Source of the DNA: Variovorax sp. PBS-H4
GTDB lineage: Bacteria > Pseudomonadota > Gammaproteobacteria > Burkholderiales > Burkholderiaceae_C
Direction: 5' to 3'
NCBI RefSeq assembly: GCF_901827205.1
Contig: NZ_LR594675.1
Location: 5,140,001-5,204,000 of the forward strand
DNA: 64,000 nucleotides
The position numbers and the translations under genes are program-made. The notes beneath the pieces were generated by a model. The model was not told the DNA's origin and ran no database searches. It saw nothing but the letters and a program-made list of their open reading frames with translations. Of the stretch, positions 26,041 to 34,629 are shown one piece after another; the stretch's first letter is position 1, and the number at the start of each line of letters is the position of its first letter.

Positions 26041-28422
26041 TCATTCGGCACGCGCAGGGACGAGGATCTCGCGCTGGCCGCTGCCGCTCATCGCGCTCAC
26101 CAGGCCTGCATGTTCCATGTCCTCGACCAGGCGCGCGGCCCGGTTGTAGCCGATCTTCAGGTGGCGCTGCACCAGCGAAATGCTGGCCTTGCGGTTTTTA
26201 AGAACGATCTCGACCGCCTGGTCGTACATCGGGTCTTTCTCGCCGCCTTCGCTGCCACCTTCACCGAGTAGATCGCCGTCGCCATCGACGGTTCCCCCTT
26301 CCAGCACCCCTTCGATGTAGTCCGGTTCGCCCTGGGACTTGAGGTAGGCGACGACACGGTGCACCTCGTCGTCGCTCACGAAGGCGCCGTGCACGCGCAC
26401 CGGCAGCCCGGTGCCGCTCGGCATATAGAGCATGTCGCCCATGCCCAGCAGCGCCTCGGCACCCATCTGGTCGAGGATGGTCCGCGAATCGATCTTGCTC
26501 GAGACCTGGAAGGCAATGCGAGTGGGGATGTTGGCCTTGATCAGGCCGGTGATGACGTCAACGCTGGGCCGCTGTGTGGCGAGGATCAGGTGGATGCCGG
26601 CGGCGCGCGCCTTCTGCGCCAGGCGGGCGATCAGTTCCTCGATCTTCTTGCCCACCACCATCATCAGGTCGGCGAGTTCGTCGATCACGACCACGATGTG
26701 GGGCTCGCGCTTGAGAGGCTCGGGATCGTCGGGCGTCAGGCTGAACGGGTTGTAGATGAACTCCTCGCGCGCCTTCGCCTCGTCGATCTTGGTGTTGTAG
26801 CCTGCCAGGTTGCGCACGCCCAGCTTGCTCATCAGCTTGTAGCGGCGCTCCATTTCGGCCACGCACCAGTTGAGGCCGTGGGCCGCCTGGCGCATGTCGG
26901 TGACGACCGGCGCGAGCAAATGCGGGATGCCCTCGTAGACGGACATTTCCAGCATCTTCGGGTCGATCATGAGCAAGCGCACATCGCGCGCCTCGGCCTT
27001 GTAGAGCAGGCTCAGGATCATTGCGTTGATCCCTACCGACTTTCCGGAGCCGGTGGTGCCGGCCACCAGCACGTGCGGCATCTTCGCGAGGTCGGCAACG
27101 ACCGGGTTGCCGATGATGTCCTTGCCCAGGCCCATCGTGAGCATCGACTTGCCTTCGTTATACACCTGGGAGCCAAGGATCTCGCTCAAGCGGATCGACT
27201 GGCGCTTGGCATTCGGCAGCTCGAGCGCCATGTAGTTCTTGCCGGGGATGGTCTCGACGACGCGGATGGAAACCAGCGACAGCGAGCGCGCCAGGTCCTT
27301 CGCCAGGTTGACGATCTGCGAACCCTTGACGCCGGTTGCCGGCTCGATCTCGTAGCGCGTAATGACCGGGCCGGGCGAGGCGAGCACGACGCGGACCTCG
27401 ACGCCGAAGTCCTTCAGTTTCTTTTCGATCAGGCGCGAAGTCATTTCCAGCGTGTCGGCCGACACGGTTTCCTGGCGTCCCTGCGCGGCATCGAGCAGGT
27501 CCACCTGCGGCAGCTTGCTGTCGGGCAGCTCGCGGAAGAGCGGCTTCTGGCGCTCCTTGGCAACGCGGTCGCTCCTCGGCACCTCCGTCATGGCCGGCTC
27601 GATCTGCACAGGCGGCGCAGGCGGACGCCGCTTGGGGCGCGGCACGATGCGCAACTCCTCGTCAGGCGAATCCGGCTCGTCGCCCTGCTCCACGGAAGCC
27701 AGTTCTTCGCGCTCGCGCACCGCCTTCTTGCCCATCGCGATGTCTTCGGCGATCTCGCGCTTCTCGCGGCGCAATTCGAATAGCGAATAAAGGCGAGAAC
27801 CGATGCGCTCGGCAATCTGGCTCCAGGAGAAGCGGAACACGAGGGCCGAGCCAATCACGCCGGCAGCGATGGCGATCAGCGCAGAGCCGGTGAAGCCCAT
27901 CCATCTCACGCTGAGCGGACCGACCAGGTAGCCGAGTACGCCGCCGCCATGGCCGGGCAGGTGTGATTCGAGCCTGTAGAGGCGGGACCACTCGAGCACC
28001 ACGCTGGCGCACAGCAGGAGCACCAGACCGAACCAGAAAGCCAGGCGGCTTCGATTGAAGCGGCCGCGCGGCGCTTGTTCGGCTACCGCTTCGCCGCCGC
28101 GCATCCAGCCGGCCAGCGAGGACAGCCACACGCGCAGGCCCGCCGCAAGGCACCACCAGACCGAGTAGCCGGCGAGAAAATAGCTGGCATCTGCCAGCCA
28201 TGCGCCGATGCGACCGGCCCAGTTCTTGACCTCGCCCCCGGTACCCGAGGTCGACCAGGCGGCGTCCGACGGCGTATAGCTCAGCATGGCAAGCAGCCAG
28301 AACAGCAGGGCGACGAAGCCAGCGATCAGCGTGATCTCATGCGCAAATCGCATGGCGCGCGCGCGCACGGGCTGCGCATCGCCCGACGCGGAGGATTGAA
28401 GGGTGTTGAGCGAATAGGTCAT
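26041..28422 (-). CDS. ftsK: DNA translocase FtsK
   Basis: The 793-aa septal DNA motor resolves chromosome dimers with XerCD. There are four N-terminal membrane segments (about 28-50, 78-102, 128-145, 175-196). A short charged/proline linker (about 215-315) follows, then the alpha and beta motor domains with Walker A GTTGSGKS (455-462) and Walker B IVVVIDELADLM (Asp581-Glu582), and a winged-helix gamma domain (about 730-793, SISLVQRHLKIGYNRAARLVE) that would read KOPS. The linker is short compared with E. coli. The ATG at 28422 is chosen over a GTG nine nt upstream. Confidence 0.97.
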   Translation of the reverse strand: MTYSLNTLQSSASGDAQPVRARAMRFAHEITLIAGFVALLFWLLAMLSYTPSDAAWSTSGTGGEVKNWAGRIGAWLADASYFLAGYSVWWCLAAGLRVWLSSLAGWMRGGEAVAEQAPRGRFNRSRLAFWFGLVLLLCASVVLEWSRLYRLESHLPGHGGGVLGYLVGPLSVRWMGFTGSALIAIAAGVIGSALVFRFSWSQIAERIGSRLYSLFELRREKREIAEDIAMGKKAVREREELASVEQGDEPDSPDEELRIVPRPKRRPPAPPVQIEPAMTEVPRSDRVAKERQKPLFRELPDSKLPQVDLLDAAQGRQETVSADTLEMTSRLIEKKLKDFGVEVRVVLASPGPVITRYEIEPATGVKGSQIVNLAKDLARSLSLVSIRVVETIPGKNYMALELPNAKRQSIRLSEILGSQVYNEGKSMLTMGLGKDIIGNPVVADLAKMPHVLVAGTTGSGKSVGINAMILSLLYKAEARDVRLLMIDPKMLEMSVYEGIPHLLAPVVTDMRQAAHGLNWCVAEMERRYKLMSKLGVRNLAGYNTKIDEAKAREEFIYNPFSLTPDDPEPLKREPHIVVVIDELADLMMVVGKKIEELIARLAQKARAAGIHLILATQRPSVDVITGLIKANIPTRIAFQVSSKIDSRTILDQMGAEALLGMGDMLYMPSGTGLPVRVHGAFVSDDEVHRVVAYLKSQGEPDYIEGVLEGGTVDGDGDLLGEGGSEGGEKDPMYDQAVEIVLKNRKASISLVQRHLKIGYNRAARLVEDMEHAGLVSAMSGSGQREILVPARAE

Positions 28423-28555
28423 GGAAGGCACCGCTGCGGGCTACCCGTAGCGGGCAGGCAGCGCACTGAAATTACAACGAATACCGACGCGGCCGCGTTG
28501 TCATCGGGGCCGGCGATGCAAAGACGGGCGGGCCGAGAGGTCGCCCGCCGGAGGC

Positions 28556-29230
28556 TCAAGCAAGCGATGAAAGTCGTTCCTTGACGATCATGGACCCGTC
28601 GGATTGCGTCTGAACGAAGCCTCTTTCCTCCAGGTCCTTCATGACGCGGCTGACCATCTCGCGCGATGCGCCGACCATCTTGGCCAAATCCTGGCGTGAG
28701 ATCTTGTCACGCACCTTGAGGTTGCCCGCTCCATCGTCCACCGCGAATTCGAGCAGGGAGCGGGCAACGCGGCCATAGACGTCCATGAGTGCCAACGACT
28801 CGATCTTGCGATCGGCGTGGCGCAGCCGCGAAACCAGCCCGCGCATGATGTTGTATGACATCGATGAGTTCTCGGGCAGACAACGCGCGAAGGCATCACG
28901 CCCGAGCATCAGCACGTCGGTCTGGACCTCGGTGCGCACAGTGGCCGAATGCGGCTCGTCGTCAATCATGCTCATCTCGCCGATGTAGTCACCGGGGTGA
29001 AGCGTCGCGAGGATGACTTCGCGGCCGCGGCTGTCGGTACTCATTACGCGGGCGCGGCCGGTGAGGATGATGTAGAGCGCATCCGACTTCTTTCCTTGCT
29101 CGACAACCACTTCGGCGCGCTTGAAGCGCTTCTTGACAATCGCATCGGCAATGCTCGCCGACTGAGCCGGCGTCAGCGCGGCAAACAGCGGCACGCGGCG
29201 GAGCAATTCAAGATTGGACAGCATCGACAT
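28556..29230 (-). CDS. Crp/Fnr-family transcription regulator
   Basis: The 224-aa protein has an N-terminal cyclic-nucleotide-binding-like beta-barrel (about 12-125, LHPGDYIGEMSMIDDEPHSA) and a C-terminal winged HTH (about 150-215, ISRQDLAKMVGASREMVSR). FNR-type cluster cysteines are absent, so it is not an FNR oxygen sensor; effector and targets are unknown. GGGG lies near 10 nt upstream; ATGs at 29230 and 29224 are both possible. It is divergent from trxB. The 133 nt to ftsK hold only a weak GC-rich hairpin (CGGGCG/CGCCCG near 28525-28546). Confidence 0.92.
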   Translation of the reverse strand: MSMLSNLELLRRVPLFAALTPAQSASIADAIVKKRFKRAEVVVEQGKKSDALYIILTGRARVMSTDSRGREVILATLHPGDYIGEMSMIDDEPHSATVRTEVQTDVLMLGRDAFARCLPENSSMSYNIMRGLVSRLRHADRKIESLALMDVYGRVARSLLEFAVDDGAGNLKVRDKISRQDLAKMVGASREMVSRVMKDLEERGFVQTQSDGSMIVKERLSSLA

Positions 29231-29295
29231 TCATCAATCCCCGGATCTACCGCGCGATTGAAAAGCTCATGCATTAATACAATCGCACGCATTGA

Positions 29296-29317
29296 CAAGA
29301 CCTCGCGCCCGGTCTTG
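29296..29317. promoter_or_regulatory. Dyad between Crp/Fnr gene and trxB
   Basis: Perfect inverted repeat CAAGACC (29296-29302), 8-nt spacer, GGTCTTG (29311-29317). It overlaps a TTGACA at 29292-29297 and a candidate trxB -35 TTGAAC at 29315-29320 (with TATCTA 17 nt later). The position fits an operator controlling either divergent gene. It is not a canonical CRP or FNR box. Confidence 0.4.
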
Positions 29318-29361
29318 AACCGAACGGTGATACTCCATATCTATCACCCTTGAAAATGTAC

Positions 29362-29389
29362 ACGCTGATGCAGCGTCAAACCTAGGTTT
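29362..29389 (+). promoter_or_regulatory. Two palindromes in the trxB leader
   Basis: ACGCTG-ATG-CAGCGT (29362-29376) is followed at once by the perfect palindrome AAACCTAGGTTT (29378-29389), ending 7 nt before the trxB ATG. No Shine-Dalgarno is visible between them and the start, so they may affect translation or bind a regulator. Confidence 0.4.
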
Positions 29390-29396
29390 TCTACTC

Positions 29397-30359
29397 ATGT
29401 CGTCCTCTTCACGCCACGCCAAGGTACTCATTCTGGGCTCGGGCCCTGCCGGATATACCGCTGCGGTCTATGCGGCGCGCGCCAATCTGCAGCCGATGCT
29501 GATTACCGGCATCGCCCAGGGCGGCCAGCTCATGACCACGACCGAGGTCGATAACTGGCCGGCCGACGTGCATGGCGTCCAAGGGCCGGATCTGATGCAG
29601 CGTTTCCTGGAGCATGCCGAGCGCTTCAAGACCGAGATCGTGTTCGACCACATCAACAAGGTCGACCTGAGCAACCGCCCCTTCACGCTGACTGGCGACA
29701 GCGGCACCTACACCTGCGATTCGCTGGTGATCGCCACAGGTGCATCAGCCAAGTACCTCGGGCTCGACTCGGAGCAGCACTTCATGGGGCGCGGCGTCTC
29801 GGGCTGTGCGACATGCGACGGCTTCTTCTACCGCGAGCAGGAAGTGTGCGTGATCGGCGGCGGCAACACCGCAGTCGAGGAAGCTCTCTATCTCTCGAAC
29901 ATCGCGAGCAAGGTCACGCTGGTACATCGTCGCGACAAGTTCCGCGCCGAACCGATCCTGATCGACAAGCTTCACGAGAAGGTCAAGGAAGGCAAGATCC
30001 AGCTCAAGCTCCACAGCACGCTGGACGAGGTGCTCGGCGACGATTCGGGCGTGACAGGCATTCGGCTGAAGAACACGCAGACCGGAGCAACCGAGCAGGT
30101 CGACCTCAAGGGCTGCTTCATCGCGATCGGCCATCACCCGAACACCGACATCTTCCAGGGGCAACTGGAAATGAAGGACGGCTACATCCTCACCCGCTCG
30201 GGCTTGCAGGGCTTCGCGACCATGACCAGCATTCCGGGCGTCTTCGCCGCGGGCGACGTACAAGACCACGTATACCGTCAGGCGATCACCAGTGCCGGTA
30301 CCGGCTGCATGGCGGCGCTGGACGCCCAACGCTTTCTGGAGCAGGACGGAACACTCTGA
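29397..30359 (+). CDS. trxB: Thioredoxin reductase
   Basis: The 320-aa flavoenzyme reduces thioredoxin with NADPH. The FAD motif is LILGSGPAGYTAAVYAAR, the redox pair is Cys137-Ala-Thr-Cys140, the NADPH motif is CVIGGGNTAVEEALYLSN, and the C-terminal FAD block is GVFAAGDVQDHVYRQA. Length is standard for low-molecular-weight TrxR. The start lacks a visible ribosome site and follows two palindromes. Confidence 0.97.
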   Translation: MSSSSRHAKVLILGSGPAGYTAAVYAARANLQPMLITGIAQGGQLMTTTEVDNWPADVHGVQGPDLMQRFLEHAERFKTEIVFDHINKVDLSNRPFTLTGDSGTYTCDSLVIATGASAKYLGLDSEQHFMGRGVSGCATCDGFFYREQEVCVIGGGNTAVEEALYLSNIASKVTLVHRRDKFRAEPILIDKLHEKVKEGKIQLKLHSTLDEVLGDDSGVTGIRLKNTQTGATEQVDLKGCFIAIGHHPNTDIFQGQLEMKDGYILTRSGLQGFATMTSIPGVFAAGDVQDHVYRQAITSAGTGCMAALDAQRFLEQDGTL

Positions 30360-30383
30360 GGCCCTGCACGCAGCCGCTGACGC

Positions 30384-30389
30384 TATAAT
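30384..30389 (+). promoter_or_regulatory. Candidate -10 for rpmB-rpmG
   Basis: A perfect TATAAT lies 151 nt before the rpmB ATG and 25 nt after the trxB stop. No good -35 match is visible at 16-18 nt, so factor-assisted use is possible. Confidence 0.45.
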
Positions 30390-30539
30390 CCGAGGCTTTG
30401 CCGAATCGAGCCCTATGCATTGCTGGGTCCGAAACGTCGGTAAGCCGGGATACCGCCACCCGATTCTGGCGAGGTCAAGCTGCAACCCACCCACGCAATC
30501 CTTGCGACCGGGTGCCAGCTGTTCAAGAAAGAGTTCTTC

Positions 30540-30773
30540 ATGGCACGCGTATGCGAAGTCACGGGCAAGGGCCCGATGGTCGGAAACAACGTTTCCCACG
30601 CCAACAACAAAACCAAGCGCCGGTTCCTCCCGAACCTGCAATATCGCCGCTTCTTTGTCGAGAGCGAAAACCGCTGGGTGCGCCTGCGTGTTTCCGGCGC
30701 TGCGCTGCGCCTTATCGACAAGAAGGGCATTGACGCCGTGCTCGCAGACCTGCGTGCGCGCGGCCAAGCTTAA
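30540..30773 (+). CDS. rpmB: 50S ribosomal protein L28
   Basis: The 77-aa protein begins MARVCEVTGKGPMVGNNVSH and contains NNKTKRRFLPNLQYRRF, diagnostic of L28. Length is standard. It is followed 11 nt later by rpmG, the usual proteobacterial pair. Confidence 0.98.
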   Translation: MARVCEVTGKGPMVGNNVSHANNKTKRRFLPNLQYRRFFVESENRWVRLRVSGAALRLIDKKGIDAVLADLRARGQA

Positions 30774-30784
30774 GGAGCTGAATC

Positions 30785-30958
30785 ATGGCAACGAGCAAAG
30801 GCGGACGCGAAAAGATCAAGCTGGAATCCACAGCGGGTACCGGCCATTTCTACACGACGAGCAAGAACAAGAAGACGATGCCTGAAAAGATGTCGATCAT
30901 GAAGTTCGATCCCAAGGCACGCAAGCACGTCGAATACAAAGAAATCAAACTGAAGTAA
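30785..30958 (+). CDS. rpmG: 50S ribosomal protein L33
   Basis: The 57-aa protein MATSKGGREKIKLESTAGTG, with FYTTSKNKKTMPEKMSIMKF and a basic C-terminus, is clearly L33. It is of the Cys-free type, without the zinc-binding cysteines. GGAG lies 8 nt upstream. A strong terminator follows. Confidence 0.97.
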   Translation: MATSKGGREKIKLESTAGTGHFYTTSKNKKTMPEKMSIMKFDPKARKHVEYKEIKLK

Positions 30959-30980
30959 TTCGACCTATTTCTTCGATGAA

Positions 30981-31006
30981 GCCCGCTGATCCAGCGGGCT
31001 TTTTTT
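30981..31006 (+). terminator. Intrinsic terminator of rpmB-rpmG
   Basis: Stem GCCCGCTG/CAGCGGGC (30981-30988 and 30992-30999), 3-nt loop, then seven T. It begins 23 nt after the rpmG stop. Confidence 0.93.
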
Positions 31007-31029
31007 GCGCCTGCATTTAACAGGCTCAC

Positions 31030-31056
31030 AAAAAAGCCGGCTCAAGGGCCGGCTTT
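31030..31056 (-). terminator. Intrinsic terminator of the desaturase gene
   Basis: On the minus strand: AAAGCCGGC, a 6-nt loop, GCCGGCTTT, running into six T. It is 32 nt beyond the desaturase stop, back to back with the rpmG terminator. Confidence 0.88.
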
Positions 31057-31087
31057 ATCTACGGGACAGGCGCCCGAAATCCAAACG

Positions 31088-32302
31088 TCAGGTGCGGGCA
31101 GCACGCAACCGTGTGGAGAAGTCACGCAATCCCGCAATGCCGCTGGCTTCAGCCCGATGGCACCAGGCAGCCAGATCGGCGGCCAGTTGTTCACGCGACT
31201 GGGAGGTATTGAGCCAGAGCTGGCGCAGCTCTTCACGCATCGTCACCATCTTGTCAAGAACCGGGTGGGCCGCACGGGCCTGCACAAGGTTTGAACGAAC
31301 GGTGACCGGCACCTTGTCGTCGTCGCGATGCAACCAGCGCTTGGCAGCCTTCAGCGCAGACAGGTCGGCACCCTTTGCCTTGAGCAATACCAGTTCCTGC
31401 TTGGTGGCGCGGCGCATCTCACGGGCGTAGCCGGCCATCACTTCGTAACGGTTAGCGATGACCGCTTCCAGCGTCTTCTCGTCGGCCACGGGTCGGATAT
31501 CGCCCAGCTGCATTTTCGGAGGCAGCTTCTTGACCTTGGCCCAGCCGATCTTCTGCATCAGGCTGATGTAGACCCAACCAATGTCGAACTCATACTTCTT
31601 GACCGAAAACTTGGCAGACGTGGGATAGGTGTGGTGATTGTTGTGCAGCTCTTCGCCGCCGATGATCAGGCCCCACGGCATGATGTTGCGGCTGGCGTCG
31701 GGCGCCTCAAAGTTGCGATAGCCCCAGTAGTGGCCAATGCCGTTGATGACGCCGGCCGCAGTGATCGGAATCCAGAGCATCTGGACTGCCCATACCGCCA
31801 GACCGAGCGCGCCGAAGAGCGCCAGGTTTAGCACCAGCATCAGCCCCACGCCCTGCCAGCTGTAGCGGGAGTAGAGATTTCGCTCCAGCCAGTCGTCCGG
31901 CGTGCCGTGGCCGTAGCGGTCCATCGTCTCCTTGTTCTTCGACTCGGCACGGTAGAGCTCGGCGCCACGCCAAAATACCTCGTCGATGCCTTTGACCTGC
32001 GGACTGTGAGGGTCTTCATCGGTTTCGCACTTCGCGTGGTGCTTGCGATGGATTGCCACCCACTCCTTGGTGACCATGCCGGTGCCGAGCCAGAGCCAGA
32101 AACGGAAGAAATGAGAAGGAATCGGGCCTAGATCCATGGCCCGGTGCGTCTGCGTGCGGTGCAGGAAGATCGTGACCGCAGCGATGGTGATGTGCGTGGT
32201 GAACAGCGTGTACAGCACGATCTGCCACCACGTGAGATCCCACAGGCCGTTCCCGAGCCAGTCGATGGCCGCGCTCAGGAGGGCAGAGTCAGGAAGCAAC
32301 AT
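31088..32302 (-). CDS. Membrane fatty-acid (acyl) desaturase
   Basis: The 404-aa integral membrane di-iron desaturase introduces a double bond into acyl chains. The three histidine boxes are HRTQTHR (48-54), HRKHH (85-89) and HNNHH (220-224). There are membrane helices around 28-47, 66-80 and 155-190. The last 170 residues form a hydrophilic, mostly helical extension (EVMAGYAREMRRATKQELVL). The start MLLPDSALL at 32302 fits the family; open frame farther upstream is non-family sequence. A TAAAAT (minus, 32360-32355) may be its -10. Confidence 0.9.
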   Translation of the reverse strand: MLLPDSALLSAAIDWLGNGLWDLTWWQIVLYTLFTTHITIAAVTIFLHRTQTHRAMDLGPIPSHFFRFWLWLGTGMVTKEWVAIHRKHHAKCETDEDPHSPQVKGIDEVFWRGAELYRAESKNKETMDRYGHGTPDDWLERNLYSRYSWQGVGLMLVLNLALFGALGLAVWAVQMLWIPITAAGVINGIGHYWGYRNFEAPDASRNIMPWGLIIGGEELHNNHHTYPTSAKFSVKKYEFDIGWVYISLMQKIGWAKVKKLPPKMQLGDIRPVADEKTLEAVIANRYEVMAGYAREMRRATKQELVLLKAKGADLSALKAAKRWLHRDDDKVPVTVRSNLVQARAAHPVLDKMVTMREELRQLWLNTSQSREQLAADLAAWCHRAEASGIAGLRDFSTRLRAART

Positions 32303-32433
32303 TGAGTTCGGTACTCCATGGCCGCACGAAGGTGCAGCCTTCAGGTAAGTGCCGATTTTAAAGGGTGGGTCTCCAAAAAGGGGGCTAAATCCTTGATCTG
32401 TAACAAGTATTAGGCTGCCTTTGGGGTTTGGTC

Positions 32434-33705
32434 CTACTTTCGCTGCCAAGCAGCGGCGAAGAAGCCGTCGGTGGCATGAAGGTGCGGCCAAAGCCGTAGA
32501 TAGCGTGCGCCAGCTTCGCCGCCAGCGCAGAGGGTTTGGGGATCGGCCACCTTCAGGACGCCGAGCAGCGGCGCGATGTCCAGCGGCGCGAATTCCGGAT
32601 GAGCGGCGCCGAAGGCCTCGGCGATGGCCTCGTTCTCCTCCGGCAGCACGCTGCAGGTCGCGTAGATCAAGCGCCCCCCGGGCTTCACCAGCCGCGCGGC
32701 ACTCTGGAGGATCGAGGCCTGCTTGGCGGTCAGCTCCTCGATAGCCTTTGGCGACTGCCGCCACTTGAGATCCGGATTGCGGCGCAGCGTCCCCAGGCCG
32801 GAACAGGGCGCATCCACCAGCACCCGGTCGATCTTCCCCGCCAAGCGCTTGATACGTTCGTCGCGCTCATGGGCGATCGCCGCCGGATGCACGTTCGACA
32901 GCTTGCTGCGCGCCAGCCGCGGCTTGAGCGCGTCGAGCCGGTGTGCCGAGGTGTCGAAAGCGTAGAGCCGCCCGGTGCTGCGCATGGTGGCGCCGATCGC
33001 GAGCGTTTTGCCGCCCGCACCAGCGCAGAAATCGACCACCATTTCGCCGCGCTTGGCGTCGAGCAGCAGCGCCAGCAGTTGCGAGCCCTCGTCCTGCACC
33101 TCGACGGCGCCCCGTGCGAAGGCGTCGAGCTTGGCAAGCGCCGGCTTGCCCTCGAGGCGCAGTCCCCAAGGGGAATAGCGGGTAGCGGTGGCCTGAATGC
33201 CGGCCAGCGCCAGTTCCTTTTGTACGTCGGCTCGCTTGTCGGTCAGCGCATTGACCCGGAGATCCAGCGGCGCGGGCTGCTGCAGGCTTTGCACCAGCGG
33301 CCAGAAGCCGTCGCCCAACTGCGCCTTCAACGGCGCCACCAGCCATTCCGGCAGGTTGTGGCGATGGCGCTCCAACAAGTCGTCGGGCCTCACGGCATCG
33401 CACTGGTCGAGCCAACGCTTCTCGACGTCGCTGAGGGCGCTCTTGAGGAAGTCGCGAGGACCGTGAAAGCCAAGAATGGCCATCCGCCTCTCTTTCGGTC
33501 CGCTGCCCGAGGGCGACAGGTGGTCGAACAGCAGCTTTTTGCGCAGCACGGTGTAGACCGTCTCGGCCAAAGTGGCACGCTCGCGCGGTCCCAGTTCGCG
33601 ATGGTCGCGGAAGTAGCGGGAAACGACCTGGTCGGCAGGATGTTCGAATTTGAGGACCAGGCCGACCAGGTCGGCGCAGGCCTCGAGAAGGGCTCTGGGG
33701 TGCAT
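32434..33705 (-). CDS. RsmB/NOP-family rRNA m5C methyltransferase
   Basis: The 423-aa SAM-dependent RNA methyltransferase has an N-terminal NusB-like helical region (about 10-120), then the Rossmann methyltransferase. The SAM loop is VVDFCAGAGGKT (about 224-234), motif IV is DAPCSGLGTLRRNPDLKW with Cys301, and motif VI is YATCSVLPEEN with the catalytic Cys351. It methylates cytosine C5, probably in 16S rRNA as RsmB does, but the exact target is not certain. It is the middle gene between purN and the desaturase. Confidence 0.9.
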   Translation of the reverse strand: MHPRALLEACADLVGLVLKFEHPADQVVSRYFRDHRELGPRERATLAETVYTVLRKKLLFDHLSPSGSGPKERRMAILGFHGPRDFLKSALSDVEKRWLDQCDAVRPDDLLERHRHNLPEWLVAPLKAQLGDGFWPLVQSLQQPAPLDLRVNALTDKRADVQKELALAGIQATATRYSPWGLRLEGKPALAKLDAFARGAVEVQDEGSQLLALLLDAKRGEMVVDFCAGAGGKTLAIGATMRSTGRLYAFDTSAHRLDALKPRLARSKLSNVHPAAIAHERDERIKRLAGKIDRVLVDAPCSGLGTLRRNPDLKWRQSPKAIEELTAKQASILQSAARLVKPGGRLIYATCSVLPEENEAIAEAFGAAHPEFAPLDIAPLLGVLKVADPQTLCAGGEAGARYLRLWPHLHATDGFFAAAWQRK

Positions 33706-33852
33706 GTCGCGATTGTCTCAGCCGGCTGCGCGCGTCCAGACGATTCGGACCAGGTGAACGCATGCCGGCTGCGCAGTCCCGCCCATGGCGCAATCGAGAT
33801 CGTAGGGGCTCCCATTGACGTCTGCAGCGGCGACGACCGAAGCGAACAGTCG

Positions 33853-33876
33853 AAAAAATGATTCGGGGCTTCCCCG
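33853..33876 (-). terminator. Possible terminator after purN
   Basis: On the minus strand: CGGGG-AAG-CCCCG followed by AATCATTTTTT. The stem is only 5 bp but G/C-only. It starts 16 nt beyond the purN stop. Confidence 0.5.
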
Positions 33877-33891
33877 CAACGGGGGGAACGG

Positions 33892-34476
33892 TCAGCTTGT
33901 TCCTGCCAACCAGCTTGCAATCGCCTGCGGGTAAACCCGATGTTCTTGCGTCAAAACCCGAGCAGCAAGAGTCGCCGGGGTGTCGTCGGGAATGATCGGC
34001 ACCATGGCCTGGGCCAGGATTGCCCCATGGTCGAGTTCCATCGTCACCTGGTGCACGGTCAGCCCTGCCACCTTGCAGCCCGCCTCGATAGCGCGTCGAT
34101 GCGTGTGGAGCCCCGGAAAAGCCGGCAACAGCGAAGGGTGAATGTTGAGCAGGCGCCCTTCATAGCGGGCCACGAAGCCCGGCGTGAGGATGCGCATGAA
34201 CCCAGCCAGCACCACCAACACAGGCGCATGCGCATCGATGGCCTCCGCGAGCGCTGCATCGAAGGCCTCCCGGGTGGCGAAATCCTGGTGCGGGACCACG
34301 GCCGTGGCGATGCGCGCCGCCTGCGCGAGCCCAAGGCCGCCGGCGTCCGCCCTGTTGCTGATCACCGCAGCCACTCGCGCCCCGAAGCGCCGCGCCCATT
34401 GCTCGCGCTCGGCGGCGCGCACGATGGCGGCCATATTGGAGCCACTGCCGGAGATCAGGATCACGATGTTCTTCAT
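33892..34476 (-). CDS. purN: Phosphoribosylglycinamide formyltransferase PurN
   Basis: The 194-aa enzyme transfers formyl from 10-formyl-THF to GAR in purine synthesis. The start MKNIVILISGSGSNM matches the family; 22 codons upstream in frame do not. The active site has Asn111 and His113 in LLNIHPSLLPAFPGLHTH and Asp149 in VTMELDHGAILAQ. It is divergent from the acyl-CoA dehydrogenase pair. Confidence 0.96.
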   Translation of the reverse strand: MKNIVILISGSGSNMAAIVRAAEREQWARRFGARVAAVISNRADAGGLGLAQAARIATAVVPHQDFATREAFDAALAEAIDAHAPVLVVLAGFMRILTPGFVARYEGRLLNIHPSLLPAFPGLHTHRRAIEAGCKVAGLTVHQVTMELDHGAILAQAMVPIIPDDTPATLAARVLTQEHRVYPQAIASWLAGTS

Positions 34477-34629
34477 GGGAGGCGGGATTATCTTTGCTGC
34501 TGGCTTCCCCCCGGTCGCTTTGTCTCCACGCGGACAGGCCAAACAAGCACGACCGTGCTAAAAACAGCCGGTTCGACAGATCAGAGTGCGCCGCCTTCTC
34601 GGCGCCCTACCCACACAGCGAGGCAACGC

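Noticed and set aside
29292..29350. Classical FNR or CRP box upstream of trxB
   Set aside because: The dyad CAAGACC-N8-GGTCTTG does not match TTGAT-N4-ATCAA or TGTGA-N6-TCACA, so I list it only as an unnamed dyad.
32536..33861. Long plus-strand frame opposite the RsmB-like gene
   Set aside because: It is a shadow of a well-supported methyltransferase gene and is rich in Arg, Gln and His without any motif.
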